Assembly: GCA_009777005.1 (NCBI GenBank) | Contig: WRMT01000163.1 | Location: 1 to 7,035, forward strand | Reading direction: 5' to 3' | DNA length: 7,035 nucleotides | DNA from: Methanobrevibacter sp. | Lineage (GTDB): Archaea > Methanobacteriota > Methanobacteria > Methanobacteriales > Methanobacteriaceae | Part shown: positions 6,874 to 7,035 of the stretch, one piece after another | How the letters are laid out: every line of letters starts with the position of its first letter | Position numbering within the stretch: position 1 is the stretch's first letter | Notes under the pieces: generated by a model | The model's database searches: none | The model's input: the letters and a program-made list of their open reading frames with translations, nothing else | Told to the model about the DNA's origin: nothing | Position numbers and translations under genes: made by a program

Positions 6874-6915
6874 AATAAAATTTTATTTTTATTGATAATT
6901 CAAAATATCATCAAT
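6874..6915 (-). promoter_or_regulatory. Inverted repeats in the atpK leader
   Basis: Two small symmetrical elements precede the K ribosome site. Positions 6874-6887 are a perfect 14 bp palindrome, AATAAAATTTTATT. Positions 6891-6896 and 6910-6915 are complementary arms (ATTGAT/ATCAAT) around a 13-base loop, with an alternative TGATA/TATCA pairing inside. They could be an operator or a leader hairpin, but such symmetry also arises by chance in A/T-rich DNA. Confidence 0.3.
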
Positions 6916-6931
6916 TAACGTGAAATGATTT

Positions 6932-7035
6932 AATCTATTTAAAAATATTTAATCTAATTAAAATAATTAAATCTAATTAAAAATGATTAAATCTAATTAA
7001 AAACTATTTAATCTAATTAAAATAATTAAATCTAA
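6932..7035. repeat. Tandem array of 19-20 bp A/T-rich repeats upstream of atpK
   Basis: Copies of a unit starting AATCTAATTAAAA begin at 6932, 6951, 6970, 6990, 7010 and 7029, spaced 19, 19, 20, 20 and 19 bp. The last is cut by the window edge, so the array is longer than seen. Each full unit ends in a variable part such as TAATTA, TGATTA or CTATTT; the first unit is the most diverged (AATCTATTT). On the operon strand every unit holds a run of four or five T residues. The array is non-coding in the part visible and replaces the place where gene I would be expected close to K. Confidence 0.9.
6936..6945 (-). promoter_or_regulatory. Possible TATA box for atpK
   Basis: The minus strand reads TTTTTAAATA, a passable archaeal TATA element. 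With the usual spacing of about 25 bases, transcription would start near 6910 and give a leader of roughly 65 bases. It overlaps the first unit of the tandem-repeat array, and A/T-rich surroundings make TATA calls unreliable, so this is tentative. The main operon promoter may instead lie upstream of H and I, outside the window. Confidence 0.25.

Noticed and set aside
6932..7035. CRISPR array as an explanation for the upstream repeats
   Set aside because: Units abut each other with no unique spacers, and the 19-20 bp A/T-rich period is unlike a CRISPR repeat-spacer pattern.

Overview
The window carries most of an archaeal A-type (A1AO) ATP synthase operon. Seven subunit genes lie on the minus strand, so transcription runs from right to left: K (rotor-ring proteolipid), E (peripheral stalk), C (ring adaptor), F (central stalk), A (catalytic), B (nucleotide-binding, non-catalytic) and D (central shaft). 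This K-E-C-F-A-B-D order is the usual euryarchaeal one. The low-GC coding sequence, intergenic DNA that is almost all A and T, GGAGG-type Shine-Dalgarno sites, the doubled proteolipid and the membrane-anchored form of subunit C suggest a member of the Methanobacteriales. Methanobrevibacter or a close relative is most likely; the genus is inferred and was not tested by comparison.

Layout, right to left. Positions 6847-7035 are an A/T-rich leader containing at least six copies of a 19-20 bp tandem repeat that runs off the window edge. Next come K (6846-6367), E (6350-5727), C (5715-4561), a 49 bp gap with an eight-T run, F (4511-4191), A (4194-2440, overlapping F by 4 bp), B (2436-1045) and D (1014-367). 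Positions 1-366 hold no credible gene; a T-rich terminator-like site lies about 40-70 bases past the D stop.

How the parts work together: K subunits form the ion-carrying ring, C couples the ring to the D/F shaft, the shaft drives conformational change in the A3B3 head, and E (with subunit H) holds the head still against subunit I. Genes H and I, which usually precede K, are absent from the window; they may lie beyond the repeat array or elsewhere. Both hairpins of K carry the complete residue set known for Na+ binding, so the enzyme is probably Na+-coupled.

Nothing points to a new kind of biological system; this is a core energy-metabolism locus. The points most worth a second look are a sharply bounded block of near-identical DNA inside the two halves of the K gene (apparent gene conversion over the ion-binding helix), the tandem-repeat array upstream of K, the transmembrane N-terminus of subunit C, and the T8 run that splits the operon between C and F.
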